Source: Paludibacter sp. (GTDB lineage: Bacteria; Bacteroidota; Bacteroidia; Bacteroidales; Paludibacteraceae). From it: 64,000 nucleotides of DNA. A program made the translations under genes and the position numbers. Positions 26,988 through 36,537 of the stretch are shown one piece after another (positions within the stretch are counted from its first letter, which is position 1; each line of letters begins with the position of its first letter). Under the pieces are notes generated by a model. The model saw nothing but the letters and a program-made list of their open reading frames with translations, had not been told where the DNA came from and ran no database searches. The stretch covers positions 186,001-250,000 of the forward strand of contig JAQVAV010000002.1 of NCBI GenBank assembly GCA_028690665.1, given 5' to 3'.

Positions 26988-27945
26988 ATTTATTCTTTTT
27001 ATTGTTAATGAATGGTAAAACCATATAATAAAATGATATTAAGCAAAGTGTGCCAAAAATAATCAGAAGATTGAGCCATAGAGGCATGGAACTCGAAAGT
27101 CGGGTGACAAAACCTTCGATAAATCCGGCCATGATAAAAAAAGGTATGAGGCTGATCATTATTTTTAGGCTGTGGCGTGCACCGCGCATCAATGAATATC
27201 CGTGTGAATATGTACCGGGAAATAGGAGTGAACTGCCTAAAATGAATCCGGCCATGGTTGATATAACAATGCTGAATATTTCCATGGCACCATGTAACCA
27301 GATAGTTCTCAAACTTTCGGCAAAGACATGATACTCATAAAAAAAGTATTGGAAAGATCCCAGCATAATGCCATTTTGCATGGCGATCAGAAAGGTCAGT
27401 ATTCCGGCAGATATTCCGTAGATATAGGCCCTGACAGCTACCAATATATTATTGGACGTAATCCCGATAAATGAAATGAGCTGATTTTGTGAAGTATACA
27501 CTGCCATCGGAGTTCCTTGGTCGATATTTTTCAGGGTCATGTCAACATAATTATCACCCAGAATTATGCGAACAAATGTATCGTCGTATGCAGCAGAAAC
27601 AGCTCCAATAAAAGTGAAAAAGAAAAACAGGATAAACGCAAATGTCAATTTGCGACGATAAAAATATATAAGTTCAGGCACTTCCTTGAAGAAGAAAGTG
27701 TACAACTTGTTCCTTTCTATCCGTTTCGTTTTATAGATTTTTCTATATATTTGCGAAACTAAAAAATTTAGATAATCTGTTGTTTTGCTTTTAGGGTAAT
27801 ATGTTTGAGAATATGATAAATCATTTAAAAGCTGAATATACATTTCTGCCATTTCATCCGGATTTTGTTTCTCTTTGGATCCGAGCGATTGCTCAAACTC
27901 AATCCACTTTGCTTTGTTTTGTTTAATGAATGCTACTTCTCTCAT
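26956..27945 (-). CDS. SpoIIM-like (stage II sporulation protein M) membrane protein
   Basis: A 329-residue protein. A soluble helical head of 100 residues (MREVAFIKQNKAKWIEFEQ, YLNFLVSQIYRKIYKTKRIE) is followed by membrane segments of the SpoIIM family: FAFILFFFFTFIGAVSAAY, VRAYIYGISAGILTFLIAM, LWLHGAMEIFSIVISTMAGF and IMISLIPFFIMAGFIEGFVTR. The conserved HGxxE motif (HGAMEI) is present. In non-sporulating Bacteroidota this protein accompanies MoxR, DUF58 and RDD genes and may be an envelope-stress or transport partner. It is the first gene of the - strand block and divergent from RDD by only 23 bases. Confidence 0.87.
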   Translation of the reverse strand: MREVAFIKQNKAKWIEFEQSLGSKEKQNPDEMAEMYIQLLNDLSYSQTYYPKSKTTDYLNFLVSQIYRKIYKTKRIERNKLYTFFFKEVPELIYFYRRKLTFAFILFFFFTFIGAVSAAYDDTFVRIILGDNYVDMTLKNIDQGTPMAVYTSQNQLISFIGITSNNILVAVRAYIYGISAGILTFLIAMQNGIMLGSFQYFFYEYHVFAESLRTIWLHGAMEIFSIVISTMAGFILGSSLLFPGTYSHGYSLMRGARHSLKIMISLIPFFIMAGFIEGFVTRLSSSMPLWLNLLIIFGTLCLISFYYMVLPFINNKKNKYDRFSTIQEA

Positions 27946-27968
27946 GTTGTATGCAAAAGTAAAAAATT

Positions 27969-28715
27969 ATGTCAAATTTATATATTACAACAACGCAAAA
28001 TATTAAACTTTTTTTTCGAACAGCAACTATAGGAGAGCGTATGCTGGCTTATGGCATTGACTTGTTTGTAAAGATAGCATACATAGTTTTTATCTTTTAT
28101 GTAATACCTTCATTGTTTCCTGATTTGAAGTACAGAATCTATTATGATAAATCGATTTATGTGCTTGTTTTTTTATTTTCTCTTCCTGTGTTTTTTTATA
28201 CGCTTATTTTTGAATCTCTGTTAGAAGGACAGACTTTAGGAAAAAAGTTACTTAAAATAAAAGTTGTAAAAGTCGATGGTTTTCAGGCGGCTTTTTCCGA
28301 TTATTTGTTGCGCTGGATTTTCAGATTGGTAGATGTTGATTTTGCGTACATTCCCGGTGTTGTTTCAATGATTTCCAACAAATATTCCAAAAGGCTCGGT
28401 GATTTGGCTGCCGGGACTGCTGTGATTACCGAAAAATTGAAATATGATATTTCGCATACGATCCTTATGGATGTGGAAGATGCCTATAAACCACGGTTTC
28501 AGCAAAATCAGATAATGCTTTTTTCGGATAATGATATGCGCATTATAAAAGAAAATGCTGAAATTGCATTCAAACAGAAAAATATTGCGTTGCAGCAAAA
28601 GCTTGTCCGGAAAATTGAGTCGGTCATGGAGATCTCCAATCCTTTTAGTTCAGAATATGAATTTGTGAAAATTTTATTGAAAGACTATAATTATTATACT
28701 GGTAAGACTGATTAA
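27969..28715 (+). CDS. RDD-family membrane protein
   Basis: A 248-residue membrane protein. The RDD signature is present: ERMLAYGIDLFVKIAYIVF (first helix with the Arg and Asp), SLLEGQTLGKKLLKIKVVKV and SKRLGDLAAGTAVI. A cytoplasmic tail of about 90 residues follows. The family has suspected roles in ion or small-molecule transport. It is divergent from the SpoIIM-like gene, so both promoters must overlap within and beyond 23 bases. It converges tail to tail, with 4 bases overlap, on the next gene. Confidence 0.88.
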   Translation: MSNLYITTTQNIKLFFRTATIGERMLAYGIDLFVKIAYIVFIFYVIPSLFPDLKYRIYYDKSIYVLVFLFSLPVFFYTLIFESLLEGQTLGKKLLKIKVVKVDGFQAAFSDYLLRWIFRLVDVDFAYIPGVVSMISNKYSKRLGDLAAGTAVITEKLKYDISHTILMDVEDAYKPRFQQNQIMLFSDNDMRIIKENAEIAFKQKNIALQQKLVRKIESVMEISNPFSSEYEFVKILLKDYNYYTGKTD

Positions 28716-29575
28716 AAAAAGTATTTGCTTTTTTTTAAAATTTCAGTTAATACTTTTTCGAAGTATTGATTTCCTTTGAACTGATACCCTGTTTTTTCGA
28801 GAAGCAACGAAATATAGAATTCTTGTAAACTCAGATATTTCCTCATTTTTTCTTTAAAACCCCACAGATGAATAACTCTGTTGTTGTCAGAACTGAATGG
28901 TTCCGTTAATAGGTAAGAAATGTTTAGATTGTGTTTTTTTGCACACATAGATAATAGTCTTTGTTCGGCAAATACCATTTGACTGACCATTTCTTTAGGC
29001 CTTTCAAAGTTATTCAGCATAAACCGTTTACTTTCTCTAATATAATAATTTTTGAAGTCTGTGTTGTTTATATATAAGAAAGCTGTGTTTGATGGACGTG
29101 TATCCCAGTCATAATCTGCTGGAAACAAGTAATTCGGAGGCGTTTTTAGCAACCCCGGAGGCAAGTATACTTCCGAAAGATTTTCGGGATGCAGCGTTAT
29201 AATATTTTCCTGTTTTAATAAATCAGAGATATTTTGGAGAATAATCAGATCAGTGTCAAATATGAGAGCCGGAACAGATATTTTTTCTAAAACTAATAGT
29301 TTTCCCGCAGCCCAGAATATATCCGGTTGAACTGAATCTGAATTTGTGTCTAAAATATTCGTGTCGATGCCGGCTTTCCAAAGACCTTCCAGATTATGTT
29401 TTTTGATATATTTTAATCCTTCGTTGTCTGTATATAATTTGAGAGGGCCATGAAGTTCTTGCCACATCAGGGCCGAAAGAATCATGGTCAATAATTCAGC
29501 ATCGTTCAAATTGAATGTCTGGCCTTTGCAGCTGTACGGTTTGGTCCAGATTACATGCCCTGCATTTATTTTCAT
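28712..29575 (-). CDS. Glycosyltransferase-like hypothetical protein
   Basis: A 287-residue soluble protein, not firmly recognised. PALIFDTDLIILQN resembles the DxD metal-binding strand of GT-A glycosyltransferases. IWTKPYSCKGQTFNLNDAELL at the N terminus and PSNTAFLYINNTDFKNYY further on fit a nucleotide-sugar-binding fold such as the DUF6734-like group. There is no signal peptide or membrane segment. It converges with the RDD gene and is followed upstream by a small hypothetical gene on the same strand. I suggest sugar transfer only as an inference. Confidence 0.5.
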   Translation of the reverse strand: MKINAGHVIWTKPYSCKGQTFNLNDAELLTMILSALMWQELHGPLKLYTDNEGLKYIKKHNLEGLWKAGIDTNILDTNSDSVQPDIFWAAGKLLVLEKISVPALIFDTDLIILQNISDLLKQENIITLHPENLSEVYLPPGLLKTPPNYLFPADYDWDTRPSNTAFLYINNTDFKNYYIRESKRFMLNNFERPKEMVSQMVFAEQRLLSMCAKKHNLNISYLLTEPFSSDNNRVIHLWGFKEKMRKYLSLQEFYISLLLEKTGYQFKGNQYFEKVLTEILKKSKYFF

Positions 29576-29619
29576 AGATGAGAAATTTTAAATGGAATGG
29601 TTAAATGAAATTATGGATC

Positions 29620-30012
29620 CTAAAAATCTAAGATATTAGCCCCTACTAAAGTTTGTATGGATCCCGAAGAGGAATTGTCGTTTTTATCTTTCTGTGCTGT
29701 ATAGATTTTTTTTATATGAATATCTTGGAGGTTTTTGTCTTCCACCAAACAGCGTTTGGCCTGAGCTCTCAGGCAATTGTATATTAAACTTTCACCGGAA
29801 CGTTTATAGTCTTCACATAGCCGGAAAAGTAATTTTAGATTTTCTGCAATTTGGTTGAATTCTATCTTTTCTTCCCTGCAATATGATTTTAAATGATTTA
29901 TCGATTCTTTAAAACTTCCGGGTTTGGATATTTCATCGTTTATAACAGCTACGAGAAATAATTGCATTCTCTCAGATGTTTTTTGCCGGTACAGCGATTG
30001 TGATTTCTGCAT
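29620..30012 (-). CDS. Hypothetical protein
   Basis: A 130-residue, mostly helical, charged protein with no family I recognise (SERMQLFLVAVINDEISKPG, ESLIYNCLRAQAKRCLVED). It has no signal peptide or membrane segment. Its C-terminal 30 residues are polar and probably disordered (KDKNDNSSSGSIQTLVGANI). It lies 44 bases upstream of the glycosyltransferase-like gene on the same strand, possibly as an operon. Confidence 0.5.
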   Translation of the reverse strand: MQKSQSLYRQKTSERMQLFLVAVINDEISKPGSFKESINHLKSYCREEKIEFNQIAENLKLLFRLCEDYKRSGESLIYNCLRAQAKRCLVEDKNLQDIHIKKIYTAQKDKNDNSSSGSIQTLVGANILDF

Positions 30013-30100
30013 TAATAGCGTATAATAGATATTTTTGGTTGTGGCAAAAATAAAGAATAATTTGTTCTTGCAGGCAGAATCGCTCTTTAAAAGTATAAAA

Positions 30101-30138
30101 AACTTAAGGTGACCCGGTTTGCCGGATCACCTTAAGTT
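30101..30138 (-). terminator. Terminator of the pectinesterase gene
   Basis: AACTTAAGGTGA and TCACCTTAAGTT form a perfect 12-bp stem, with an inner CCGG pairing, followed by T5 on the - strand. It lies 20 bases after the stop codon of the esterase gene. Confidence 0.88.
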
Positions 30139-30158
30139 ACACAAATTACATCAAACTA

Positions 30159-33100
30159 TTATTTAATCAAAGTTTTTGAAATTGATTTTTCTTTAGAGTT
30201 TAGCAACTCTATGATCCAGAGTCCGCTGTTAAGACTAAACTTTGTATCGGAGTTGATGTTGAAGCTTTTTTGTAATGTTCCATCAATTCCGTACACATGT
30301 ATCGTCGTTGGTAATGTGACATCTGTAACTGATACTGAATTTTTTTGAACAGATAGTGTTAATGTCGATGGAACATTATGGCTGATTACACCTGTAGTCG
30401 GATCAGCTGCAATTAATGTCGGAATTGGGTCCCAGTTATCTGAACCTTTGGTGAAATTGAAAGTAGTGATATCAGTTTCATCCATTAGAGTAGGAGTGGA
30501 AAGTAGGGTTGCCCAACTTGCCCTGGAAGACGAGTTGTCGGTTCCAGAACTCTCTACACTTCCGTATTCGTACATTTGGGCAGATTCACCACCAAGCGAA
30601 TTATTCCAGCCGACAGGCATTATAAACGAATGGTCTGTAAAATCAGGATTATTGGTTTTTCCAATGTTTGTATTGTAGAATACGACTTCGCTTGTATTCG
30701 ATAGCCATGGACGTCCAAAATAACCTGGTTTCGATAGATATTGAGATGCTGTTTCCGTGGCGGGTTCTGCTGAAGTTATATTACAGTTATACATAAGGTA
30801 TCCCCGACCGCTTGACTGCTGAGCTGCTGTAATATAGGATACGTCTGTGCTAGCTTCACTGGTATTCATAGCCAAGTCGGTTTTATAAAATACAGCAGTC
30901 ATTCCACCAAAAATATAATCGGTTGAACCCATTGCCGAACCTTTATACATGACGACTCTAGATCCTGTGCCCCCATAGAATGAATCCTGACGTCCGATCA
31001 CCCGGCATTTGTTGAGCACTACCTTGTCAACATTATTGGTAATGGCAAGAGCTGCAGCGCGTTCAACAAAGCTTTTGTCCTGTACCGAAGTATTACCATA
31101 ATTGGTCGGACGAGTTCCTTTACCGCCAACAGACCATTCTTCCACAATATCCTGGGATTCTTTGAGCGAAATATATTGATTGTAAGAGTTTTCGAAAATG
31201 ATATTATCAGCTTCGAATCCGTTTGCCGAAACTACGACTGTTGCGTTCCAGTATGATCCGTTGGTCGTCCCCGATCCTGTATTGGTGTATGAGAGATAAC
31301 CGTTTTCCTTATTTACAGCTAAAATATCGGCATGCCATTTTTGATCAGTTCCCATACTGTAGTAACTGTAACCATGACCATAATATGATGTAATGCGAAC
31401 AGCATTGGCATCGATGTCGACTCCTGCATTTGATAACGCTATTGTTGGAGTTATCGAAGCATTTTTCAGTGTGACGTTAGCTTGGTTGATAACGAGCATT
31501 TCTTCGTAATTTCCAGGATCGATCATAATGGTAACTCTGTCGTTTTCTCCACGAACCATGTGACTGATAGCTGTTAAAGCATCATTAATTGTCTGGTACG
31601 TTTTATCCGGCCCTACATAAATCGTCGATTCGTAAACAATTACAGGTACTGTTTTTATATCAGTCAGATAGGTCGTTCCAACAGAAGATCCTACTGTGAG
31701 AGTTACGTAACCGTCATCACTTCCGGTATAAGTATATTCTGTTGATTCGATAGTGTTTGTGCTGCCGGAATTTGTTGTGATTGCAGTCCCTCCTTCGATT
31801 GAAAAGTCGGCAGAATAATAATAGGAAACAATTACTTTTTCACCTGCAGAAACAGGAACGGCAATGGTTGCAGCGGCTTTTGCCGTAAGATGACCTTTGG
31901 ATATTTCGTTGGCAATATTTCCTGTAAATTGAATTCCTTTATAATTGGTTGTTGATGAATTAATTACTTCATCATCGAAAGACCAGTCGTATACGCGTTC
32001 GAACGAAAGAGTTTTAGAGGCAGGCGCATCTTCAACTTTCAGATTTGAAGTAAGTGCGAGCTGGTACGGATATTCGTCCAATCCCGATGCTGTTACACTA
32101 TAAACTCCAGTACGTAAGGCTACATCATTAGTTGATGAAAATGAATAAGAGTACCCACTTTCATTCATATTTGTAAATGTCAGCTGAAGATTAGCTGCTT
32201 GCTCTGTTGTCAGTCCCGAAGTGAAAATTGTAACAGCATAAGTTGGCTTTGTACTGAATGCAAGATCTTTTGCTACTGCCGAGCCTTCAATTGAAATAGT
32301 ATTGTCCGCAAGATAATAATCGTTGATGCCATTTGCCGAGAGAGTATAGGTGTATCCATTTTCCAGTTCCACACTATAGGTGCCGGCATTTGTATCTACA
32401 TTGGGTACAGGAATATAAGTAGAACTTACAGATGGTGTAAATACAAGTTCCATGTTTGAGATGTCGGTTCCTAAGCCTGTTATATTACCTGAAACAGTAT
32501 AAAGATCTACTTTTTTTAGTGTGAGATTAAATGTCGAAGTAGAACTTGTTACTTCAACCGATTTTTCAGAAGTGATAATATATCCGTTGGCATCTTGTAA
32601 GCTTACAGTGTAGGTAAAACCAACCGGTAGGGATGCAGAGTAAGAATTGCCTGTCGTTGGACAAGTCCAGGCTTTTCCATTTGAATTTGTGAATACAATT
32701 TTATATCCCTCAGGTATATCAGCAGCTTCTGTAATATCGGCAGTTCCTGTAAAAGTCTGATACGTTGCATGTGCTTTTACAATACGGTAGTAATATGGTT
32801 TATCCTGTGAATCATAAATTTTGAAATCTCCTGCGTTTTTGGCATAAAATTTCAGAATTGCTCCGGAGCTGTTACTATTTAATATATCTGACTGATCTGA
32901 AGTTGTTGTATTTACAAAGTTGATAGAACCACTTGCATTTTGAGATTTACAATAGATAGTAATTTCATCGTCTTCTGCAGCTGACAATGTCAAATATCTG
33001 GTAGTCGAAGCCGTGGCATTTACATAAAGAGCTCCCGTAAGGGTTTCTGTCCCGATAGTTATTGGAGAACCGTTCGAGTCGTAGCGTGTAAGTTCAGTGT

Positions 33101-33371
33101 TTGAAGTTCTCAAGCGGTCGCTTGTTGCGGATGTACTTGTCCAGGTCAGGTCGCCTGCAGTCCATGTCATAGGGATATTTTTGCCGGTTGTTCCTGCTGT
33201 TACATCCGGCCACCATGCATTAATTACATCTACTGTCAGATTGTTATTGTAGATGTCGGTATTAAGTTCAGCAGCCCCAAAATCCCAAATTTCGATTTTT
33301 GAAGTTGTAGCAAAAGCATTGGTAAACAGAACCATCATAAAAATAGAGAGAAAGTAAAAGTGCTTTTTCAT
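30159..33371 (-). CDS. Secreted pectinesterase-like (CE8) protein with T9SS sorting domain
   Basis: A 1070-residue exported protein. The signal peptide is MKKHFYFLSIFMMVLFTNAFA. Residues 25-200 resemble a carbohydrate-binding domain. Several beta-sandwich repeats follow (about residues 205-470). A pectin methylesterase beta-helix runs from about residue 590 to 930: IYVGPDKTYQTINDAL, catalytic-region motifs GRQDSFYGG, STDYIFGGMTAVF and GYFGRPW. The final 80 residues (IHVYGIDGTLQKSFN, LNSGLWIIELLNSKEKSISK) are a type IX secretion C-terminal domain. It probably de-esterifies pectin outside the cell or on its surface. No SusC/D or other pectinase genes lie beside it, which is unusual for a polysaccharide locus. 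Confidence 0.9.
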   Translation of the reverse strand: MKKHFYFLSIFMMVLFTNAFATTSKIEIWDFGAAELNTDIYNNNLTVDVINAWWPDVTAGTTGKNIPMTWTAGDLTWTSTSATSDRLRTSNTELTRYDSNGSPITIGTETLTGALYVNATASTTRYLTLSAAEDDEITIYCKSQNASGSINFVNTTTSDQSDILNSNSSGAILKFYAKNAGDFKIYDSQDKPYYYRIVKAHATYQTFTGTADITEAADIPEGYKIVFTNSNGKAWTCPTTGNSYSASLPVGFTYTVSLQDANGYIITSEKSVEVTSSTSTFNLTLKKVDLYTVSGNITGLGTDISNMELVFTPSVSSTYIPVPNVDTNAGTYSVELENGYTYTLSANGINDYYLADNTISIEGSAVAKDLAFSTKPTYAVTIFTSGLTTEQAANLQLTFTNMNESGYSYSFSSTNDVALRTGVYSVTASGLDEYPYQLALTSNLKVEDAPASKTLSFERVYDWSFDDEVINSSTTNYKGIQFTGNIANEISKGHLTAKAAATIAVPVSAGEKVIVSYYYSADFSIEGGTAITTNSGSTNTIESTEYTYTGSDDGYVTLTVGSSVGTTYLTDIKTVPVIVYESTIYVGPDKTYQTINDALTAISHMVRGENDRVTIMIDPGNYEEMLVINQANVTLKNASITPTIALSNAGVDIDANAVRITSYYGHGYSYYSMGTDQKWHADILAVNKENGYLSYTNTGSGTTNGSYWNATVVVSANGFEADNIIFENSYNQYISLKESQDIVEEWSVGGKGTRPTNYGNTSVQDKSFVERAAALAITNNVDKVVLNKCRVIGRQDSFYGGTGSRVVMYKGSAMGSTDYIFGGMTAVFYKTDLAMNTSEASTDVSYITAAQQSSGRGYLMYNCNITSAEPATETASQYLSKPGYFGRPWLSNTSEVVFYNTNIGKTNNPDFTDHSFIMPVGWNNSLGGESAQMYEYGSVESSGTDNSSSRASWATLLSTPTLMDETDITTFNFTKGSDNWDPIPTLIAADPTTGVISHNVPSTLTLSVQKNSVSVTDVTLPTTIHVYGIDGTLQKSFNINSDTKFSLNSGLWIIELLNSKEKSISKTLIK

Positions 33372-33688
33372 AAAAATACTGCTTTTTTAAAGTTAACATT
33401 AGAGTTATTAAATCAGTACAAATTTAGGAGTATATAATGTGGCGGTTGTGGAATAATTGCCGGAATATTGTATCATTTCTGATACAGTCATACACTTTTT
33501 CCGGCTTGCATCCGGCAGATATATAACATGGAGTGAGTTGTTCTTTTATTTGTCTGTTAAGGTATAATTCCTTTGTGCCGGATGGGATAGGATAATATAT
33601 TGAGTATTTGTGACTGAAACAGCTGGTTTATGCGTAAGTGTAAATTTTTTGCTAACTTTTATGCCGGAATATATCGTTGGAGTACAAT
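33372..33688. other. Upstream region of the pectinesterase gene
   Basis: About 320 non-coding bases hold the promoter region of the esterase on the - strand. A perfect TGTATCA-TTTC-TGATACA palindrome (33469-33486) is the main structure. I see no gene; the short - strand frame at 33546-33743 runs into the tRNA and is spurious. Confidence 0.5.
33469..33486. promoter_or_regulatory. Palindrome, possible operator
   Basis: TGTATCA and TGATACA form a perfect 7-bp inverted repeat with a 4-base spacer, about 100 bases upstream of the esterase start. It could bind a dimeric regulator or form part of an RNA leader. There is no direct evidence for either. Confidence 0.35.
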
Positions 33689-33718
33689 AAAAAAAAAGCT
33701 GCAATTTTTTGCAGCTTT
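33689..33718 (-). terminator. Terminator of tRNA-Asn
   Basis: On the - strand AAAGCTGCAA pairs with TTGCAGCTTT, followed by T5, directly downstream of the tRNA. Confidence 0.85.
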
Positions 33719-33719
33719 G

Positions 33720-33793
33720 CTCTCCCTCTTGGACTTGAACCAAGGACCCTCTGATTAACAGTCAGATGCTCTAACCGACTGAGCTAAGGAAGA
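33720..33793 (-). tRNA. tRNA-Asn (GTT)
   Basis: On the - strand the sequence folds as a cloverleaf. The acceptor stem is TCTTCCT with AGGGAGA. The D arm is GCTCAGTCGGTTAGAGC. The anticodon stem-loop is TCTGACTGTTAATCAGA with anticodon GTT. The T arm is CTTGGTTCAAGTCCAAG, and the discriminator is G. No CCA is encoded. It is a single tRNA gene; no integrase-like gene lies next to it. Confidence 0.95.
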
Positions 33794-33823
33794 ATTTTTT
33801 GTTGAATTGAGGTGCAAAAGTAA

Positions 33824-33853
33824 TTGCTTTTCCTTAATTATACAATATCTTTG
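33824..33853 (+). promoter_or_regulatory. Promoter of PfkB-family kinase gene
   Basis: TTG (33824-33826) and TATCTTTG (33846-33853), with a 19-nt gap, match the Bacteroidota promoter pattern. The expected start near 33860 favours the ATG at 33877 over the one at 33865. Confidence 0.75.
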
Positions 33854-33876
33854 CACAAAAATTAATGATTAATTTT

Positions 33877-34860
33877 ATGAAGAAAATTCTTGGAATGGGT
33901 AATGCCCTGACTGATATTTTATTACAGATTGATAGTGATGCCGTTTTATCTGCACTAAATCTTCCAAAAGGAAGTATGCAATTGGTTGATGGAGGAAAAT
34001 CGAAAGAAATTACAAATCTGCTTGCACAAATAAAGCCCAAAATGGCGACCGGAGGGTCTGCTTCAAATACAATAAATGGTATTACAAAGTTAGGTGGAAA
34101 AGGCGGTTTCTTTGGAAAAGTCGGTAAAGATAATGTTGGTGATTTTTTTAAAACAGATATGCTGCATAATGGTGTTGATCCAATTTTGGAATTGAGTGAG
34201 ACACCATCCGGACAATGCACGGTGTTAGTGTCGAATGATGGGGAACGCACAATGTGTACCTATTTAGGTGCGGCCTGTGAACTTGACGTCGATGACCTGA
34301 CTCCCAAAATGTTTGAAGGTTATGATATCTTTCATATCGAAGGCTATCTTGTACAAAGTCATGATTTGATTCGACAGGCTGTAAAGTTGGCTAAAGAAGC
34401 CGGCTTGTTGGTATCAATTGATTTGGCGAGTTATAATGTAGTTGAGGAGAATCTCGATTTTTTGAATGAAATTATCAGTCTTTACGTAGATATTGTTTTT
34501 GCCAATGAAGAAGAAGCTCGTGCCCTTACAGGAAAGGAGCCGAAGGAAGCTCTGATCGAGATTGCGGAACATTGCCGTATTGCTGTGGTGAAAATAGGAA
34601 AAGATGGTTCGTATGTGAAATCGGGTGATAATCAGTTTCTGATTCAGCCCCATCCTGCCAATTGTGTTGATACAACCGGGGCAGGCGATTTATATGCAGC
34701 CGGATTCCTGTACGGTTTAGCTATGGGATATTCATTGGACATCTGTGGGAAAATTGGTTCGTTGGTTTCCGGAAATGTAGTTGAAGTGCTTGGAGCCAAA
34801 ATGGCTGATGAAGTTTGGGCGATGATCCATGCAGAAATCAGATCGATGATTTCATTATAG
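33877..34860 (+). CDS. PfkB-family (adenosine/ribokinase-like) kinase
   Basis: A 327-residue sugar or nucleoside kinase from the Met at 33877 (MKKILGMGNALTDILLQID); an ATG four codons upstream is possible but is only a few bases from the predicted transcription start. The substrate motif TGGSASNTINGITKLGGKGGF and the C-terminal signature DTTGAGDLYAAGF (catalytic Asp in GAGD) are intact. GERTMCTYLGAA is typical of the adenosine-kinase-like branch in Bacteroidota. It phosphorylates its substrate with ATP in the cytoplasm; the exact substrate is uncertain. It is followed after 22 bases by an EamA transporter gene and then by plsC-like, a likely operon. Confidence 0.9.
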   Translation: MKKILGMGNALTDILLQIDSDAVLSALNLPKGSMQLVDGGKSKEITNLLAQIKPKMATGGSASNTINGITKLGGKGGFFGKVGKDNVGDFFKTDMLHNGVDPILELSETPSGQCTVLVSNDGERTMCTYLGAACELDVDDLTPKMFEGYDIFHIEGYLVQSHDLIRQAVKLAKEAGLLVSIDLASYNVVEENLDFLNEIISLYVDIVFANEEEARALTGKEPKEALIEIAEHCRIAVVKIGKDGSYVKSGDNQFLIQPHPANCVDTTGAGDLYAAGFLYGLAMGYSLDICGKIGSLVSGNVVEVLGAKMADEVWAMIHAEIRSMISL

Positions 34861-34882
34861 ATTTTTCGAAAATAAGGTTTCG

Positions 34883-35794
34883 ATGAAACAATTCAGAATA
34901 TATACAGCCGTTGTATTTTCCATGATTTTTTGGTCAGTCTCGTTTATATGGACAAGAATGGCCATCGTTTCTTTTGCACCGGTTACACTGATAAGTCTGC
35001 GTCTTCTTCTGGCGTCATTATTTCTTCTAGTTGTTTCAGTGGCGACTAAACGATTTCAGAAAATCAGAAAGGAAGATTTCAAATGGTTTGTGTTGCTGGC
35101 TTTTTTTGAACCTTATATGTATTACATTGGAGAAACTTACGGACTCACGCTGGTTGATTCTACCCCGGCATCGGTGATTGTGTCCACAATTCCGTTGTTT
35201 GCTCCTATTCTTGCATTTTTCTTCTTGAAAGAAAAAATGACTTTAGCCAATATATTGGGAATTGTCATTTCACTTGTTGGTGTTTTTTTTGTAATTTACG
35301 ATCCGGATAGTGGATTTACGGCAAATCCAAAGGGAGTTGCACTTTTATTCCTTGCTGTGTTTTCTGCTGTTTTGTACACTACTGTTTTGCGAAAAATTTC
35401 AACAGATTATCACACTATTAATGTGATATTTTATCAAAGTCTATTAGGCCTCATGTTTTTTATTCCTACTTTTTTTGTGACCGATTTTTCTTCGGTCGGG
35501 GAAAAGGAGATTACCTTAAAATCTGTTGAGGCCGTGTTGATGCTTGTCGTTTTTGCGTCTGTTATAGCCTTTGTGTTATTTGCCGGAGTTGTCAGGGAGA
35601 TAGGTGTTGCTAAAACAAATGTTTTCGTAAATTTGATACCAGTTTTTACAGCTCTGTTTGCGTGGTGGATACTTGGAGAGCAATTGACCGGGATAAAAAT
35701 AACGGGTATTGTCATTGTTGTTGCCGGTCTGTTCGTAAGTCAGATAAATAGAAAGAGATTCAGTTTCAAAAGAATAAGAGGTGTAGAATATTGA
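34883..35794 (+). CDS. EamA/DMT-family transporter
   Basis: A 303-residue inner-membrane protein with ten predicted helices in two EamA repeats. The first starts SMIFWSVSFIWTRMAIVSFA and contains LYGLTLVDSTPASVIVST; the second starts ALLFLAVFSAVLYTTVLRK and contains GVAKTNVFVNLIPVFTAL. The C terminus is basic (NRKRFSFKRIR). The drug/metabolite transporter family exports amino acids, nucleotide-related compounds or other metabolites. The substrate cannot be read from sequence. It lies between the kinase gene and the acyltransferase gene with short gaps (22 and 17 bases). Confidence 0.92.
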   Translation: MKQFRIYTAVVFSMIFWSVSFIWTRMAIVSFAPVTLISLRLLLASLFLLVVSVATKRFQKIRKEDFKWFVLLAFFEPYMYYIGETYGLTLVDSTPASVIVSTIPLFAPILAFFFLKEKMTLANILGIVISLVGVFFVIYDPDSGFTANPKGVALLFLAVFSAVLYTTVLRKISTDYHTINVIFYQSLLGLMFFIPTFFVTDFSSVGEKEITLKSVEAVLMLVVFASVIAFVLFAGVVREIGVAKTNVFVNLIPVFTALFAWWILGEQLTGIKITGIVIVVAGLFVSQINRKRFSFKRIRGVEY

Positions 35795-35811
35795 TTTAAT
35801 CAAAGATAGTT

Positions 35812-36537
35812 ATGAAGAGAAAATCCAATCCTGTTTTTGTAGTGTATCAATGGCTTATTGCTTTTCCTGTTTTATTAGTTTTGACCATTATTACGGCAAT
35901 TGCGACTATCATTTTATCCCCACTTTTTCCAAACAGTAATTTTGCTTACTGGCCGGCCAGATGGTGGGGAAGGGCTTTCTGTTACTTGCTGTTTATCCGG
36001 GTGAAAGTTACCGGAATGGAAAAACTTCATCCATATAAGTCTTATGTAATAGCATGCAATCATCAAAGTATGTACGATATATTTGTAGTATACGGTTGGT
36101 TACCTATGATTTTTAAATGGATGATGAAAGTTGAATTACGTAAAATTCCTTTGGTAGGTAATGCCTGTAGCGCAGCAGGTCATGTCTTTATCGACCGGAG
36201 TAATCCGATAGCAGCCAAACATAGTCTGGAAATAGCAGAAAAACAACTTTCTAAAGGCGCTTCGGTGGTCATATTTCCAGAAGGTACGCGTTCGTTTGAT
36301 GGTAAAATGGGTAAGTTCAAACGTGGAGCATTTCGTATAGCTACGGATTTGAATCTGCCAATAGTTCCGGTTACGTTAAAAGGCTGTTATCAAGTAATGT
36401 CCCGCTATACATTTAACGTTACTCCGGGTACAATAGAAGTTATTGTTCATGACCCCATAGACGTGAATTTGTATTTGCCGGATAAAACTAATGAATTGAT
36501 ACAAATGACCTGGGATGAAATAAATAATAGTTTGTAG
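35812..36537 (+). CDS. 1-acyl-sn-glycerol-3-phosphate acyltransferase family (PlsC-like)
   Basis: A 241-residue membrane-bound acyltransferase. An N-terminal hydrophobic region (WLIAFPVLLVLTIITAIATI) is followed by motif I CNHQSMYDIF (HX4D), motif II around FIDRSNP, motif III FPEGTRSFDGKMGKFKRGAF and motif IV LPIVPVTLKG. It converts lysophosphatidic acid to phosphatidic acid with acyl-ACP or acyl-CoA, a step in phospholipid synthesis. It is the third gene of a likely operon with the kinase and the EamA transporter. Confidence 0.93.
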   Translation: MKRKSNPVFVVYQWLIAFPVLLVLTIITAIATIILSPLFPNSNFAYWPARWWGRAFCYLLFIRVKVTGMEKLHPYKSYVIACNHQSMYDIFVVYGWLPMIFKWMMKVELRKIPLVGNACSAAGHVFIDRSNPIAAKHSLEIAEKQLSKGASVVIFPEGTRSFDGKMGKFKRGAFRIATDLNLPIVPVTLKGCYQVMSRYTFNVTPGTIEVIVHDPIDVNLYLPDKTNELIQMTWDEINNSL